NCBI RefSeq assembly: GCF_008327685.1
Contig: NZ_BDDE01000011.1
Span: forward strand, 186,001 to 250,000
Source of the DNA: Actinomadura sp. K4S16
GTDB lineage: Bacteria > Actinomycetota > Actinomycetes > Streptosporangiales > Streptosporangiaceae
Direction of reading: 5' to 3'
DNA: 64,000 bases
Shown here piece by piece: positions 43,478 through 52,650 of this stretch (position 1 is the stretch's first letter; the number at the start of each line of letters is the position of its first letter). A model generated the notes under the pieces. It was given only the letters and a program-made list of their open reading frames with translations. It was not told the DNA's origin and ran no database searches. The translations under genes and the position numbers were made by a program.

Positions 43478-45241
43478 GTGGCCGCTCGTGACGATGCTGG
43501 GGCGCGCAGGGCGCAGCACGAAAAGGAGGTCAAGGACCTCCAGACGCAGATCTCCTTCCTGGAGGAGGAGATCTCCGTGCTGCGCCGCAAGCTCGCGGAA
43601 TCCCCGCGCCAAGTACGTGTGCTGGAAGAACGCCTCCATGAGGCACAGGCCAACCTGGCCGCCGTAACCGGTCAGAACGAGCGTCTCGTAGCGACCCTCA
43701 AAGAGGCTCGCGAACAGATCGTGGCGCTCAAGGAGGAGGTCGACAGGCTCGCACAACCACCCTCCGGGTTCGGCGTCTTCCTGGACGCCCGCGACGACGG
43801 GACGGTCGACATCTTCACCGGGGGGCGCAAGCTCCGCGTGAACGTCAGCCCGGCCGTCGAGATCGACGATCTGCAGCGCGGCCAGGAGGTCATGCTCAAC
43901 GAGGCCCTCAACGTCGTCGAGGCGCTGAAGTTCGAGGAGCAGGGCGAGGTCGTCATGCTCAAGGAGCTCTTCGACGACGGCGAGCGGGCCCTGGTCATCG
44001 CGCACGCCGACGAGGAGCGCATCGTCAAGCTGGCCGAGCCGCTGCGCGGCGTGGCGCTGCGGGCGGGCGACTCCCTCATGCTCGAGCCGAGGTCCGGCTA
44101 CGTCTACGAGAAGATCCACAAGGCGGAGGTCGAGGAGCTCGTCCTCGAAGAGGTGCCCGACATCTCCTACGACGAGATCGGCGGCCTCGGATCGCAGATC
44201 GAGATGATCCGCGACGCCGTGGAGCTGCCCTACCTGCACGCCGACCTGTTCCGCGAGCACCAGCTCCGGCCGCCCAAGGGCGTGCTGCTCTACGGTCCGC
44301 CCGGCTGCGGCAAGACGCTCATCGCCAAGGCCGTCGCGAACTCGCTCGCCAAGCAGGTCGCGGAGAAGACGGGCCAGGAGGGCAAGAGCTTCTTCCTGAA
44401 CATCAAGGGCCCCGAGCTGCTGAACAAGTACGTCGGCGAGACCGAGCGGCACATCCGCCTGGTCTTCCAGCGGGCGCGCGAGAAGGCGTCCGCCGGGACG
44501 CCGGTCATCGTGTTCTTCGACGAGATGGACTCCATCTTCCGCACCCGCGGGTCCGGGGTCTCCTCCGACGTCGAGAACACCATCGTCCCCCAGCTGCTCA
44601 GCGAGATCGACGGCGTCGAGGGGCTGGAGAACGTCATCGTGATCGGCGCGTCCAACCGCGAGGACATGATCGACCCCGCGATCCTGCGCCCCGGCCGGCT
44701 GGACGTCAAAATCAAGATCGAGCGGCCGGACGCCGAGGCCGCCAAGGACATCTTCTCCAAGTACATCCTCGACGGACTCCCGCTGCACCCCGACGACGTC
44801 AAGGAGCACGGCGGCTCCGCCGAGGCCACCGTCGAGGCGATGATCCAGCGCACCGTCGAGCGCATGTACACCGAGAGCGAGGAGAACCGCTTCCTGGAGG
44901 TCACCTACGCCAACGGTGACAAGGAGGTCCTGTACTTCAAGGACTTCAACTCCGGCGCGATGATCCAGAACATCGTCGACCGGGCCAAGAAGATGGCCAT
45001 CAAGCAGTTCCTCGACACCGGCCAGAAGGGCATGCGGGTCAGCCACCTGCTGGCCGCCTGCGTCGACGAGTTCAGCGAGAACGAGGACCTGCCCAACACC
45101 ACCAACCCGGACGACTGGGCCCGCATCTCCGGCAAGAAGGGCGAGCGGATCGTCTACATCCGCACGCTCGTCTCCGGAACCAAGGGCTCCGAGGCCGGAC
45201 GCTCCATCGACACCGTCGCCAACACCGGCCAGTACCTGTAG
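43478..45241 (+). CDS. arc: Proteasome-associated ATPase ARC/Mpa
   Basis: The 587-residue AAA ATPase has an N-terminal coiled coil (residues about 12-85) that recognises Pup, two OB-like domains, the AAA domain with Walker A GPPGCGKT near residue 273 and Walker [10 protein letters not shown] near 344, and the C-terminal QYL whose Tyr engages the proteasome alpha ring. It unfolds pupylated proteins and feeds them to PrcBA. The GTG at 43478 has GAGGAGG eight bases upstream; the in-frame GTG at 43460 overlaps that site. A TAGGGT -10 at 43430-43435 suggests a leader of about 35 bases. Confidence 0.97.
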   Translation: MAARDDAGARRAQHEKEVKDLQTQISFLEEEISVLRRKLAESPRQVRVLEERLHEAQANLAAVTGQNERLVATLKEAREQIVALKEEVDRLAQPPSGFGVFLDARDDGTVDIFTGGRKLRVNVSPAVEIDDLQRGQEVMLNEALNVVEALKFEEQGEVVMLKELFDDGERALVIAHADEERIVKLAEPLRGVALRAGDSLMLEPRSGYVYEKIHKAEVEELVLEEVPDISYDEIGGLGSQIEMIRDAVELPYLHADLFREHQLRPPKGVLLYGPPGCGKTLIAKAVANSLAKQVAEKTGQEGKSFFLNIKGPELLNKYVGETERHIRLVFQRAREKASAGTPVIVFFDEMDSIFRTRGSGVSSDVENTIVPQLLSEIDGVEGLENVIVIGASNREDMIDPAILRPGRLDVKIKIERPDAEAAKDIFSKYILDGLPLHPDDVKEHGGSAEATVEAMIQRTVERMYTESEENRFLEVTYANGDKEVLYFKDFNSGAMIQNIVDRAKKMAIKQFLDTGQKGMRVSHLLAACVDEFSENEDLPNTTNPDDWARISGKKGERIVYIRTLVSGTKGSEAGRSIDTVANTGQYL

Positions 45242-45253
45242 CCCCGACCCGGC

Positions 45254-45300
45254 GCATGCGCGCGGCGGCCCCTCCAGACGGGGGCCGCCGCGCGGCATGC
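45254..45300 (+). terminator. Long GC hairpin between arc and dop
   Basis: GCGCGGCGGCCCC (45260-45272) pairs with its complement at 45281-45293, and the outer GCATGC (45254-45259) pairs with 45295-45300 after one bulged G. The 19-bp stem lies just after the arc stop. Confidence 0.75.
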
Positions 45301-45355
45301 CCCGCCACGCCCGCCGCTAACAGCGGGCCCCATGGCTCCACCCTCCCGGCCCCGA

Positions 45356-45361
45356 TAGGCT
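45356..45361 (+). promoter_or_regulatory. -10 box TAGGCT, leaderless start of dop
   Basis: TAGGCT ends seven bases before the ATG at 45369. Confidence 0.5.
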
Positions 45362-45368
45362 CGACGAT

Positions 45369-46886
45369 ATGAGTGTTCGGCGGGTGATGGGCATCGAGAC
45401 CGAGTACGGCATCTCCGTACCCGGACAGCCAGGGGCCAACGCGATGGTGACCTCCTCCCAGGTCGTCAACGCCTACCTGGCGGCGTCGGCGGCACGGGCC
45501 CGCAGGGCCCGCTGGGACTTCGAGGAGGAGAACCCCCTCCGGGACGCCCGCGGCTTCGACCTGGCGCGCGAGGTCGCCGACCCCACGCAGCTCACCGACG
45601 AGGACCTCGGCCTCGCCAACGTCATCCTCACCAACGGCGCCCGGCTGTACGTGGACCACGCCCACCCCGAGTACTCGGCGCCCGAGTGCACCAACCCGCT
45701 CGACGCCGTCATCTGGGACAAGGCCGGCGAGCGCGTGATGGCCGACGCCGCGCGGCGCGCCGCGCTCGTGCCGGGCACCCACCCCATCCAGCTCTACAAG
45801 AACAACACCGACAACAAGGGCGCCTCCTACGGCTGCCATGAGAACTACCTCATGCGCCGCGAGACGCCCTTCGCCGACATCGTCCGGCACCTCACCCCGT
45901 TCTTCGTCTCCCGCCAGGTGGTCTGCGGCGCCGGCCGCGTCGGCATCGGCGTGGACGGCCGCGGCGACGGCTTCCAGATCAGCCAGCGCGCCGACTTCTT
46001 CGAGGTCGAGGTGGGGCTGGAGACCACCCTCAAGCGGCCGATCATCAACACCCGCGACGAGCCGCACGCCGACCCCGAGAAGTACCGGCGGCTGCACGTC
46101 ATCATCGGCGACGCCAACATGGCCGAGCTGTCCACCTACCTCAAGCTCGGTACCACCTCGCTCGTGCTCGCCATGATCGAGGACGGCTTCCTCACCGTCG
46201 ACCTGTCGGTCGACATGCCCGTCGCCGCGCTGCGCGCCGTGTCCCACGACCCGTCCTGCAAGCACCTGCTCACGCTGCGCGACGGCCGGAAGATGACCGC
46301 GGTCCAGCTCCAGATGGAGTACCTGGAGCAGTCGCGCAAGTACGTCGAGGACCGGTTCGGCTCGGACGTCGACGAGATGACCCGGGACGTCCTCGACCGC
46401 TGGGAGTCGGTCCTGCACCGCCTCGGGGACGACCCCATGCAGCTGTCCCGGGAGCTCGACTGGGTCGCCAAGCTGTCCCTGCTGGAGGGCTACCGCAGCC
46501 GCGACGGGCTCGACTGGTCCCACCCGCGCCTGCAGCTCGTCGACCTGCAGTACACCGACATCCGGCCCGAGAAGGGCCTGTACAACCGCCTGGTGGAGCG
46601 CGGCCGCATCGACCGGGTCGTCACCGAGGCCCAGGTCCAGGCCGCGGTCGAGGACCCGCCCGAGGACACGCGGGCCTACTTCCGGGGCCGCTGCCTGCGC
46701 CAGTACGCCGAGTCGGTCGCCGCGGCCTCCTGGGACTCGGTCATCTTCGACGTCCCCGGCCGCGAGTCGCTGCAGCGCGTCCCCACCCTGGAGCCCCTGC
46801 GCGGCACCAAGCAGCACGTGGGCGCCCTCCTGGACCGCTGCCGCACCGCCGCCGACCTCGTGGCCACCCTGACCGGCCAGAGCTGA
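45369..46886 (+). CDS. dop: Deamidase of Pup / depupylase Dop
   Basis: The 505-residue carboxylate-amine-ligase-fold enzyme has MGIETEYGI at the N-terminus, a DARGFD-containing insertion (the Dop loop region), [30 protein letters not shown] and [10 protein letters not shown]. Dop converts the terminal Gln of Pup to Glu and also removes Pup from targets. The length and the loop after residue 40 distinguish it from its paralogue PafA at 49463. Here Pup ends in Gln, so Dop activity is required before ligation. Its own promoter, after a long hairpin, separates it from arc. Confidence 0.97.
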   Translation: MSVRRVMGIETEYGISVPGQPGANAMVTSSQVVNAYLAASAARARRARWDFEEENPLRDARGFDLAREVADPTQLTDEDLGLANVILTNGARLYVDHAHPEYSAPECTNPLDAVIWDKAGERVMADAARRAALVPGTHPIQLYKNNTDNKGASYGCHENYLMRRETPFADIVRHLTPFFVSRQVVCGAGRVGIGVDGRGDGFQISQRADFFEVEVGLETTLKRPIINTRDEPHADPEKYRRLHVIIGDANMAELSTYLKLGTTSLVLAMIEDGFLTVDLSVDMPVAALRAVSHDPSCKHLLTLRDGRKMTAVQLQMEYLEQSRKYVEDRFGSDVDEMTRDVLDRWESVLHRLGDDPMQLSRELDWVAKLSLLEGYRSRDGLDWSHPRLQLVDLQYTDIRPEKGLYNRLVERGRIDRVVTEAQVQAAVEDPPEDTRAYFRGRCLRQYAESVAAASWDSVIFDVPGRESLQRVPTLEPLRGTKQHVGALLDRCRTAADLVATLTGQS

Positions 46887-46942
46887 GCCCCGGCACGGGC
46901 GTCCTGAACGGCCCCGGGACGGGTCCGCTCGCGCGTGCATTG

Positions 46943-46957
46943 GATAGCGGGACTATC
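46943..46957. promoter_or_regulatory. Small palindrome GATAG-N5-CTATC upstream of pup
   Basis: The inverted repeat lies in the 276-base dop-pup gap, about 205 bases before pup. It is a weak operator candidate. Confidence 0.3.
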
Positions 46958-47162
46958 GAGCGCGATCGGTACCGCTGACCTGGCGCGACGGTGAAGGGCT
47001 CGGTTTCCTGGCCGGTTTGCCCGTTTCGCTGGGCGGTGGACCGGCGATAACCCGAGCATGCCCCCGGTCCCCGGCCGGAGACGGCGAAACGGAGCCGAGA
47101 GTTCCGCGCACCGTCGAAGATCGGAGATAGGGTCGGAGGCACCGGCAGAGCGGAGGTACGGA

Positions 47163-47372
47163 ATGGCCACGAAGGACACCGGCGGTCAGAAGCAGACCAC
47201 CCGGCGCACGGAAGAGGTCGAGGAGACCGAGGCCACGACCACCGAGGACGTGCAGGAGCGCCAGGAGAAGCTCACCGACGACGTGGACTCGATCCTGGAC
47301 GAAATTGACGAGGTGCTGGAAGAGAACGCCGAAGACTTCGTCCGCGCCTATATCCAAAAGGGCGGGCAGTGA
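47163..47372 (+). CDS. pup: Prokaryotic ubiquitin-like protein Pup
   Basis: The 69-residue, highly charged, disordered protein has the C-terminal coiled-coil-forming half DDVDSILDEIDEVLEEN and ends AEDFVRAYIQKGGQ. The final Gln is deamidated by Dop, and the resulting Glu is linked by PafA to lysines of target proteins. The central region docks on the ARC coiled coil. GGAGG lies seven bases before the ATG, and a TAGGGT -10 at 47128-47133 gives a short leader. A hairpin terminator follows, so pup can be made at a higher level than prcBA. Confidence 0.98.
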   Translation: MATKDTGGQKQTTRRTEEVEETEATTTEDVQERQEKLTDDVDSILDEIDEVLEENAEDFVRAYIQKGGQ

Positions 47373-47453
47373 TCCCCGGTCCTGGCGGATCGGCCACATA
47401 GCGAATCGCCGTTTCTCCGGGGGCGGAACTCCGACCTGACACGGCAGTGAGGA

Positions 47454-47484
47454 CATGGGTGGGCCCGGCAGGGGCCCGCCCATG
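47454..47484 (+). terminator. 13-bp hairpin after pup
   Basis: CATGGGTGGGCCC pairs with GGGCCCGCCCATG (one G-T wobble) around a five-base loop, followed by TTCGTG. Confidence 0.7.
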
Positions 47485-47658
47485 TTCGTGCGTCCAGGGG
47501 CGGACGAGGGCCGGCCGGGCGGGGGCCGGGTTCGCCGTGGGCTGACCGGACCGGTGATCGGGCGGCATGCGCGCGGGCGACCTTGAACAGTAGGGTCGTA
47601 GAGTCCGCGCCGGTGAGATCACCGGAGCCGGCGCAATGGTGGAGGGGAAGGGAGTCGC

Positions 47659-48504
47659 GTGGCGTCCCACGATTCGCACACCGGACGTCTGCCGGGGTTG
47701 TTCGCGAGCCCGGATACGTCGTCGTTCACGGAGTTCCTCGGGGCGTACTCCCCGGACCTGCTGCCCGGAAGGCGGACGCCGCCGGCGTCGCGGGCGGGCG
47801 ACGACATCCCGCACGGGACGACGATCGTCGCGGTCGCCTTCCCCGGCGGGGTGGTGATGGCGGGTGACCGGCGGGCGACGGCGGGCAACGTCATCGCGCA
47901 GCGCGACATCGAGAAGGTCTTCCGCGCCGACGAGTTCTCCGCGATCGCGATCGCCGGCACCGCCGGGATCGGGATCGAGATGGTGCGGCTGTTCCAGGTG
48001 GAGCTGGAGCACTACGAGAAGCGCGAGGGCCGCACCCTGTCGGTCGAGGGCAAGGCGAACCGCCTGGCGACGATGGTGCGGCAGAACCTCGGGATGGCGA
48101 TGCAGGGCCTGGCGGTGGTGCCGCTGTTCGCGGGCTACGACGAGGAGCGGAACGAGGGGCGGATCTTCTCCTACGACCCCGCCGGCGGCCGCTACGAGGA
48201 GCGCGACTTCCACTCGATCGGCTCGGGGTCGGTCTTCGCGCGGGGCGCCCTGAAGAAGCTGTACCGGCCGGACCTGTCGGCGCAGGACGCGGCGCTGGCG
48301 TGCGTCCAGTCGCTGTACGACGCGGCCGACGACGACTCGGCGACGGGCGGCCCCGACCTGACCCGCCGGATCTTCCCCGTGGTGGCGTCGGTGACGGCGG
48401 ACGGGTACCGCCGGCTCGGCGAGGACGAGGTGGGCGCGCTGGCGCAGGCCGTCGTCGACGGACGTTACGACTCGCCGGGCGGCCCGACCGCCCCGCTGCG
48501 ATAG
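47659..48504 (+). CDS. prcB: Proteasome subunit beta PrcB
   Basis: The 281-residue protein has a 53-residue propeptide (containing [15 protein letters not shown]) that is removed before catalytic Thr54 at [13 protein letters not shown]. The mature subunit keeps GDRRATAGN and Lys in KVF, needed for catalysis, and GIEMVRLFQ. It forms the two inner rings of the 20S particle. A GGGAGTCGC site precedes the GTG at 47659. It is 15 bases upstream of prcA, so the two subunits are co-expressed. A 286-base gap with a hairpin separates it from pup. Confidence 0.97.
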   Translation: MASHDSHTGRLPGLFASPDTSSFTEFLGAYSPDLLPGRRTPPASRAGDDIPHGTTIVAVAFPGGVVMAGDRRATAGNVIAQRDIEKVFRADEFSAIAIAGTAGIGIEMVRLFQVELEHYEKREGRTLSVEGKANRLATMVRQNLGMAMQGLAVVPLFAGYDEERNEGRIFSYDPAGGRYEERDFHSIGSGSVFARGALKKLYRPDLSAQDAALACVQSLYDAADDDSATGGPDLTRRIFPVVASVTADGYRRLGEDEVGALAQAVVDGRYDSPGGPTAPLR

Positions 48505-48519
48505 AAGGGATCCAGACCG

Positions 48520-49281
48520 GTGTCCATGCCGTTCTACGTGTCGCCCGAACAGCAGATGAAGGACAAGGCGGACTACGCGCGCAAGGGCATCGCGCGCGGC
48601 CGCAGTGTCGTGGTGCTGCAGTACGACGACGGCATCCTGTTCGTGGCGGACAACCCGTCGCGGGCGCTGCACAAGATCAGTGAGATCTACGACCGGATCG
48701 CGTTCGCGGCGGTGGGGAAGTACAACGAGTTCGAGAACCTGCGGCTCGGGGGCGTCCGCTACGCCGACATCAACGGCTACCAGTACGACCGCCGTGACGT
48801 GACGGCGCGGGGCCTGGCGAACGTGTACGCGCAGTCGCTCGGGACGATCTTCACCGAGACCAACAAGCCGTACGAGGTGGAGCTGGTCGTCGCGGAAGTG
48901 GGCGAAGACGCCGAGACCGACCAGATCTACCGGCTGACGTTCGACGGCTCGGTCGCCGACGAGCACGGCTACGTCGCCATGGGCGGGCAGGCCGAGGCGG
49001 TGGCGCAGTCGCTGAAGGACGGCTACCGGGAGGGCTCCTCGCTGGAGGCGGCGCTGCGGACGGCGGTGCGGGCGCTGGAGGCGCAGGACTCCGACCGGCA
49101 CCTGGAGGCGACCTCGCTGGAGGTCGCGGTGCTGGACCGCAACCGCGAGCACCGGCTGTTCAAGCGGCTGTCGGCGGCGCGGATCGGCGAGCTGCTGTCG
49201 GCGGAGGAGTCCGGACCGGGCACCGCCTCCGGCGGCGAGGACGCCGGCGGCTCCACCGGAACCGGGGCTGACGAGGACTGA
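48520..49281 (+). CDS. prcA: Proteasome subunit alpha PrcA
   Basis: The 253-residue alpha subunit starts [22 protein letters not shown], the gate and H0 helix region of alpha rings, then has VLFVADN-like [10 protein letters not shown] and [13 protein letters not shown]. It has no catalytic Thr. Alpha rings cap the beta rings and bind the QYL tail of ARC. The C-terminal 30 residues are Gly/Ser/Glu rich and not conserved. GTG 48520 fits the family start. The gene is followed by a perfect 21-bp hairpin that ends the prcBA unit. Confidence 0.97.
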   Translation: MSMPFYVSPEQQMKDKADYARKGIARGRSVVVLQYDDGILFVADNPSRALHKISEIYDRIAFAAVGKYNEFENLRLGGVRYADINGYQYDRRDVTARGLANVYAQSLGTIFTETNKPYEVELVVAEVGEDAETDQIYRLTFDGSVADEHGYVAMGGQAEAVAQSLKDGYREGSSLEAALRTAVRALEAQDSDRHLEATSLEVAVLDRNREHRLFKRLSAARIGELLSAEESGPGTASGGEDAGGSTGTGADED

Positions 49282-49318
49282 CGCGCCCGCCGCCCGGCGG
49301 CGCCGTGCAGGACGGAGA

Positions 49319-49365
49319 CGGGCCCGCGGGGCGGGGCGGCCACACCGCCCCGCCCCGCGGGCCCG
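49319..49365 (+). terminator. Perfect 21-bp GC hairpin between prcA and pafA
   Basis: The arms 49319-49339 and 49345-49365 are exactly complementary around a CCACA loop. Only G and C are in the stem and no T tract follows. It probably ends the prcBA transcript before the separate pafA promoter. Confidence 0.8.
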
Positions 49366-49450
49366 CGGCGTGCCGGGCGGCTTGCGGGGCGGCGGACGGG
49401 TTCGCCGGAAACGGTGGGTCGAGAGACTGCCAAGTGACGGCCGCGCCGCA

Positions 49451-49456
49451 TAGGGT
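49451..49456 (+). promoter_or_regulatory. -10 box TAGGGT, leaderless start of pafA
   Basis: TAGGGT ends six bases before the GTG at 49463. Confidence 0.5.
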
Positions 49457-49462
49457 CTTGGT

Positions 49463-50821
49463 GTGGACAGGCGCATCTTCGGGCTTGAGAACGAGTACGG
49501 CGTCACCTGCACCTTCCGCGGGCAGCGGCGGTTGTCACCGGACGAGGTGGCGCGCTATCTGTTCCGCAGGGTCGTGTCGTGGGGCCGCAGCAGCAACGTG
49601 TTCCTTCGCAACGGTGCCCGGCTCTACCTGGACGTGGGGAGCCATCCTGAGTACGCGACGCCGGAGTGCGACAGCGTCGTCGACCTGGTGACGCACGACA
49701 AGGCGGGCGAACGGATCCTGGAGGGGCTCCTGGTCGACGCCGAGCGGCGGCTCCGCGAGGAGGGCATCGCCGGCGACATCTACCTGTTCAAGAACAACAC
49801 CGACTCCGCCGGCAACTCCTACGGCTGCCACGAGAACTACCTGGTGGGGCGGCACGGCGAGTTCGGGCGGCTCGCGGACGTCCTCATCCCGTACCTGGTG
49901 ACGCGGCAGATCATCTGCGGCGCCGGCAAGGTCCTGCAGACCCCGCGCGGCGCGGTGTACTGCGTGTCGCAGCGGGCCGAGCACATCTGGGAGGGCGTGT
50001 CGTCGGCGACGACGCGGTCCCGTCCCATCATCAACACCCGCGACGAGCCGCACGCGGACGCCGAGCGGTTCCGCCGCCTGCACGTGATCGTCGGCGACTC
50101 GAACATGAGCGAGACGACGATGCTGCTGAAGGTCGGGGCGACCGACCTGGTGCTGCGGATGATCGAGGCCGGCGTGGTGATGCGCGACCTCACCCTGGAG
50201 AACCCCATCCGGGCGATCCGCGAGGTCAGCCACGACATGACGGGGCGCCGGAAGGTGCGGCTGGCCAACGGCCGCGAGGCCAGCTCGCTGGAGATCCAGA
50301 AGGAGTACTACGGCAAGGCCCGCGACTTCGTGGACGCGCGGGGCGGCGACGCCACGGCCAAGCGGGTGCTGGAGCTGTGGGAGCGGACGCTGCGCGCGGT
50401 GGAGACCGGCGACCTGGACCTGGTGTCCCGCGAGATCGACTGGGTGATCAAGTACAAGCTGATCGAGCGGTACCGGCGCAAGTACGACCTGCCGCTGTCG
50501 TCGCCGCGCGTGGCGCAGCTCGACCTCACCTACCACGACGTGCACCGCGACCGCGGCCTGTACTACCTGCTGGAGAAGCGGGGCTCGGTCGACCGGGTGT
50601 CGCGCGACCTCGACATCTTCGAGGCCAAGTCGGTGCCGCCGCAGACGACGCGGGCGCGGCTGCGGGGCGAGTTCATCCGCAAGGCGCAGGAGAAGCGCCG
50701 CGACTTCACGGTCGACTGGGTCCATCTGAAGCTGAACGACCAGGCGCAGCGGACCGTGCTGTGCAAGGACCCGTTCCGCTCCGTCGACGAGCGCGTGGAC
50801 AAGCTCATCGCGGGCATGTAG
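49463..50821 (+). CDS. pafA: Pup--protein ligase PafA
   Basis: The 452-residue ligase shares its fold with Dop: [17 protein letters not shown] at the start with the catalytic Glu and the base Asp in [15 protein letters not shown], then [17 protein letters not shown] and [17 protein letters not shown]. It uses ATP to phosphorylate the terminal Glu of Pup and joins it to substrate lysines. It is shorter than Dop and lacks the Dop loop. It is expressed from its own leaderless promoter, separated from prcBA by a strong hairpin, and is followed by an FKBP gene as in other actinobacteria. Confidence 0.97.
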   Translation: MDRRIFGLENEYGVTCTFRGQRRLSPDEVARYLFRRVVSWGRSSNVFLRNGARLYLDVGSHPEYATPECDSVVDLVTHDKAGERILEGLLVDAERRLREEGIAGDIYLFKNNTDSAGNSYGCHENYLVGRHGEFGRLADVLIPYLVTRQIICGAGKVLQTPRGAVYCVSQRAEHIWEGVSSATTRSRPIINTRDEPHADAERFRRLHVIVGDSNMSETTMLLKVGATDLVLRMIEAGVVMRDLTLENPIRAIREVSHDMTGRRKVRLANGREASSLEIQKEYYGKARDFVDARGGDATAKRVLELWERTLRAVETGDLDLVSREIDWVIKYKLIERYRRKYDLPLSSPRVAQLDLTYHDVHRDRGLYYLLEKRGSVDRVSRDLDIFEAKSVPPQTTRARLRGEFIRKAQEKRRDFTVDWVHLKLNDQAQRTVLCKDPFRSVDERVDKLIAGM

Positions 50822-50923
50822 GCGGACGGCCCGGCGGCGTTCGGACGCGGGGCGCGGCGCCGGCCGGCGCGCCCCGCGGACCGGCCGGGGCGACACGCGC
50901 ACGGCAGGTTACCGGTAGGTCAC

Positions 50924-50958
50924 CTGGGCGGTAGGGTGAGCGCCCAGTAGCGCTCACC
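50924..50958. promoter_or_regulatory. Two overlapping palindromes on the FKBP promoter
   Basis: The -10 box TAGGGT (50932-50937) is overlapped by the inverted repeat GGTGAGCGC-N6-GCGCTCACC (50935-50958). A second, mutually exclusive repeat CTGGGCG-N10-CGCCCAG (50924-50930 with 50941-50947) shares bases with it. The position suits a repressor operator. Confidence 0.55.
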
Positions 50959-50977
50959 ACCCCCCGAAGGACCCCGT

Positions 50978-51910
50978 ATGCGCCGTCGTCTTCGGTTCCT
51001 GCCCGCGGCCGTCGTGCTCGCCGCGCCGCTCGCCCTGTCCGCCGCCTGCTGGGGCGGCGGCGTGGACGTCGAGGTGACCGGTGACTTCGGCAAGCTGCCG
51101 CAGGTGAAGTTCCCCAAGGGGGAGCCCGGCGGGTCCTTCGCGGTGAAGACCGTCAAGGCGGGCAAGGGCACGGCGGCGCGCAAGGGCGACCTCGTCGTGG
51201 CCGACTACGTGGGCTACCGCTGGAACAAGGGCGGGCGCAAGCTGCTGGCAAGCAGCTACTCCAAGGGCGAGCCGGGCGCGTTCCCCACGGGCCGGCTGGT
51301 GCCGGGCCTGACCAAGGCGTTCGACGGGGTCCAGCCGGGATCGCGGGTGGTGGCCCGGATCCCGCCGAAGGACGGCTTCGGCGACAAGGGCGACCCGAAG
51401 CACCAGGTGGGCGGCGGCGACACGCTGCTGTACGTCCTGGACGTCCGCGCGGTGTACCCGCGGACGGCGGGCCCGCACGGCGCGCGGCAGGCCCCGCCGT
51501 CCGAGCCCGGGCTGCCGAAGGTGGCGGACGCGGCGCCGGGGCAGGCGCCGGCGGTGACGATGCCGCGCACGGCCCCGCCCAAGAGGCTCCAGGTGCGCAC
51601 CCTGGTCAAGGGGGACGGCCCGGCCGTGCGGAAGGGCCAGCTGGTGGCGCTGCAGTACGGCGGGTACTTCTGGCGCGACGGCAAGGTGTTCAACTCGTCC
51701 TGGTCGGAGGGCCACCCGTTCGCGGCGATGATCGGGACGGGCCAGGTCATGACGGGCTGGGACCAGGGCCTCGTCGGGCAGCGGGTGGGCAGCCGGGTGC
51801 TGCTGGTGGTGCCGCCGGCCCTCGGGTACGGGCCGAAGGGCCTGGCGCAGTTCGGGATCAAGGGGAACGACACGCTGGTGTTCGTCGTGGACCTGCTGGG
51901 CGCGCACTGA
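50978..51910 (+). CDS. Lipoprotein with two FKBP-type peptidyl-prolyl isomerase domains
   Basis: The 310-residue protein has a lipoprotein signal peptide with lipobox LSAAC, then two FKBP domains (residues about 50-160 and 205-310) joined by a Pro-rich linker. The second is canonical, with VFNSSWSEG, VMTGWDQGLVGQRVGSRV and PALGYGPKG. The first keeps the fold but replaces the Trp of the active-site floor (VPGLTKAFDG) and may be weak or structural. It should assist folding at the outer membrane face. It follows pafA by 156 bases with its own palindrome-covered promoter. Confidence 0.9.
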   Translation: MRRRLRFLPAAVVLAAPLALSAACWGGGVDVEVTGDFGKLPQVKFPKGEPGGSFAVKTVKAGKGTAARKGDLVVADYVGYRWNKGGRKLLASSYSKGEPGAFPTGRLVPGLTKAFDGVQPGSRVVARIPPKDGFGDKGDPKHQVGGGDTLLYVLDVRAVYPRTAGPHGARQAPPSEPGLPKVADAAPGQAPAVTMPRTAPPKRLQVRTLVKGDGPAVRKGQLVALQYGGYFWRDGKVFNSSWSEGHPFAAMIGTGQVMTGWDQGLVGQRVGSRVLLVVPPALGYGPKGLAQFGIKGNDTLVFVVDLLGAH

Positions 51911-51931
51911 CCCCGGCCTCCCCGCCTCCCC

Positions 51932-51959
51932 TCTAAGTCGAACTCCCGTTGTTCTTAGA
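51932..51959. promoter_or_regulatory. 28-bp operator-like palindrome on the COG2345 regulator promoter
   Basis: Half-sites TCTAAGTCGAAC and GTTGTTCTTAGA (reverse complement TCTAAGAACAAC) flank a TCCC centre. The right half covers the -10 box TAGAAT (51956-51961). A related half-site, TCTAAAAACAAT, recurs upstream of the next gene. Confidence 0.6.
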
Positions 51960-51961
51960 AT
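51956..51961 (+). promoter_or_regulatory. -10 box TAGAAT, leaderless regulator start
   Basis: TAGAAT ends six bases before the ATG at 51968 and overlaps the right arm of the palindrome. Confidence 0.55.
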
Positions 51962-51967
51962 GGCGGG

Positions 51968-52618
51968 ATGGAGGACATCGACGCGATCGCGCTGCTGCAG
52001 GACCCGCTGCGGCGGCGGCTGTACGAGTTCGTGGCGGCGCAGGGCCGCGACGTGGGGCGGGGCGAGGCCGCCGAGGCCGTCGGCGTCGCGCGGACCCTGG
52101 CGGCCTTCCACCTCGACAAGCTGGTCGACGCGGGCCTCCTGGAGGCCGCCAGCAGGCGGTTGACGGGCCGGTCGGGGCCCGGGGCGGGGCGGCCGGCGAA
52201 GGTGTACCGGCGCTCGGCGGCGGAGCGGGACGTGTCGGTGCCCGCCCGCGACTACCGGACGGCGGCGGGCCTGCTGGCCGAGGCGGCCGAGACGGCCGGG
52301 CTCGACATGGAGCTCCAGGACGCGGCCCGCCGCAAGGGCAGGGCCCTGCGCGGCGGGAGCGGCCCGTGCGGCGGCCTGGACGATCTGGCGAAGACGCTGG
52401 TCGACCGCGGCTACGAGCCCGTCGTGGACGGCGAGGTCCTGCGCATGCGCAACTGCCCGTTCCACGCGGTGGCCGAGCAGTTCCCCCCGCTCGTGTGCGG
52501 GATGAACCTGGCGCTGCTGGAGGGACTGGTGGAGGGTTCGCCGGTCCGGGTCCGCATGGATCCGCGGCCCGGCTGGTGCTGCGTCGCGGCCGCCCCTTCT
52601 AAAAACAATGAGGATTGA
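51968..52618 (+). CDS. COG2345-type winged-helix regulator with Cys cluster
   Basis: The 216-residue protein has an N-terminal winged helix-turn-helix (residues about 8-75: LQDPLRRRLYEFV, VARTLAAFHLDKLVDAGLLE, GRPAKVYRR) and a C-terminal effector domain with Cys in GPCGG, RNCPFH, LVCGMN and GWCCV. This architecture is shared with SufR-type regulators that hold an Fe-S cluster, although the Cys spacing differs enough that cluster binding is only a suggestion. It is probably autoregulated through the palindrome over its own -10 box, and may control the DUF3291 gene 32 bases downstream. It lies inside an otherwise standard proteasome locus. Confidence 0.8.
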   Translation: MEDIDAIALLQDPLRRRLYEFVAAQGRDVGRGEAAEAVGVARTLAAFHLDKLVDAGLLEAASRRLTGRSGPGAGRPAKVYRRSAAERDVSVPARDYRTAAGLLAEAAETAGLDMELQDAARRKGRALRGGSGPCGGLDDLAKTLVDRGYEPVVDGEVLRMRNCPFHAVAEQFPPLVCGMNLALLEGLVEGSPVRVRMDPRPGWCCVAAAPSKNNED

Positions 52619-52625
52619 CATAGAA
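52597..52625. promoter_or_regulatory. Second operator-like palindrome, upstream of DUF3291 gene
   Basis: TCTAAAAACAAT (52598-52609) and ATTGACATAGAA (52614-52625) flank a GAGG centre, the same four-base spacing as the palindrome at 51932-51959. The left half matches the other site's TCTAAGAACAAC at 10 of 12 positions. A TTGACA lies inside the right half. Confidence 0.5.
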
Positions 52626-52650
52626 GCGGCGCCCGTGGTGAGGTGAGCCC

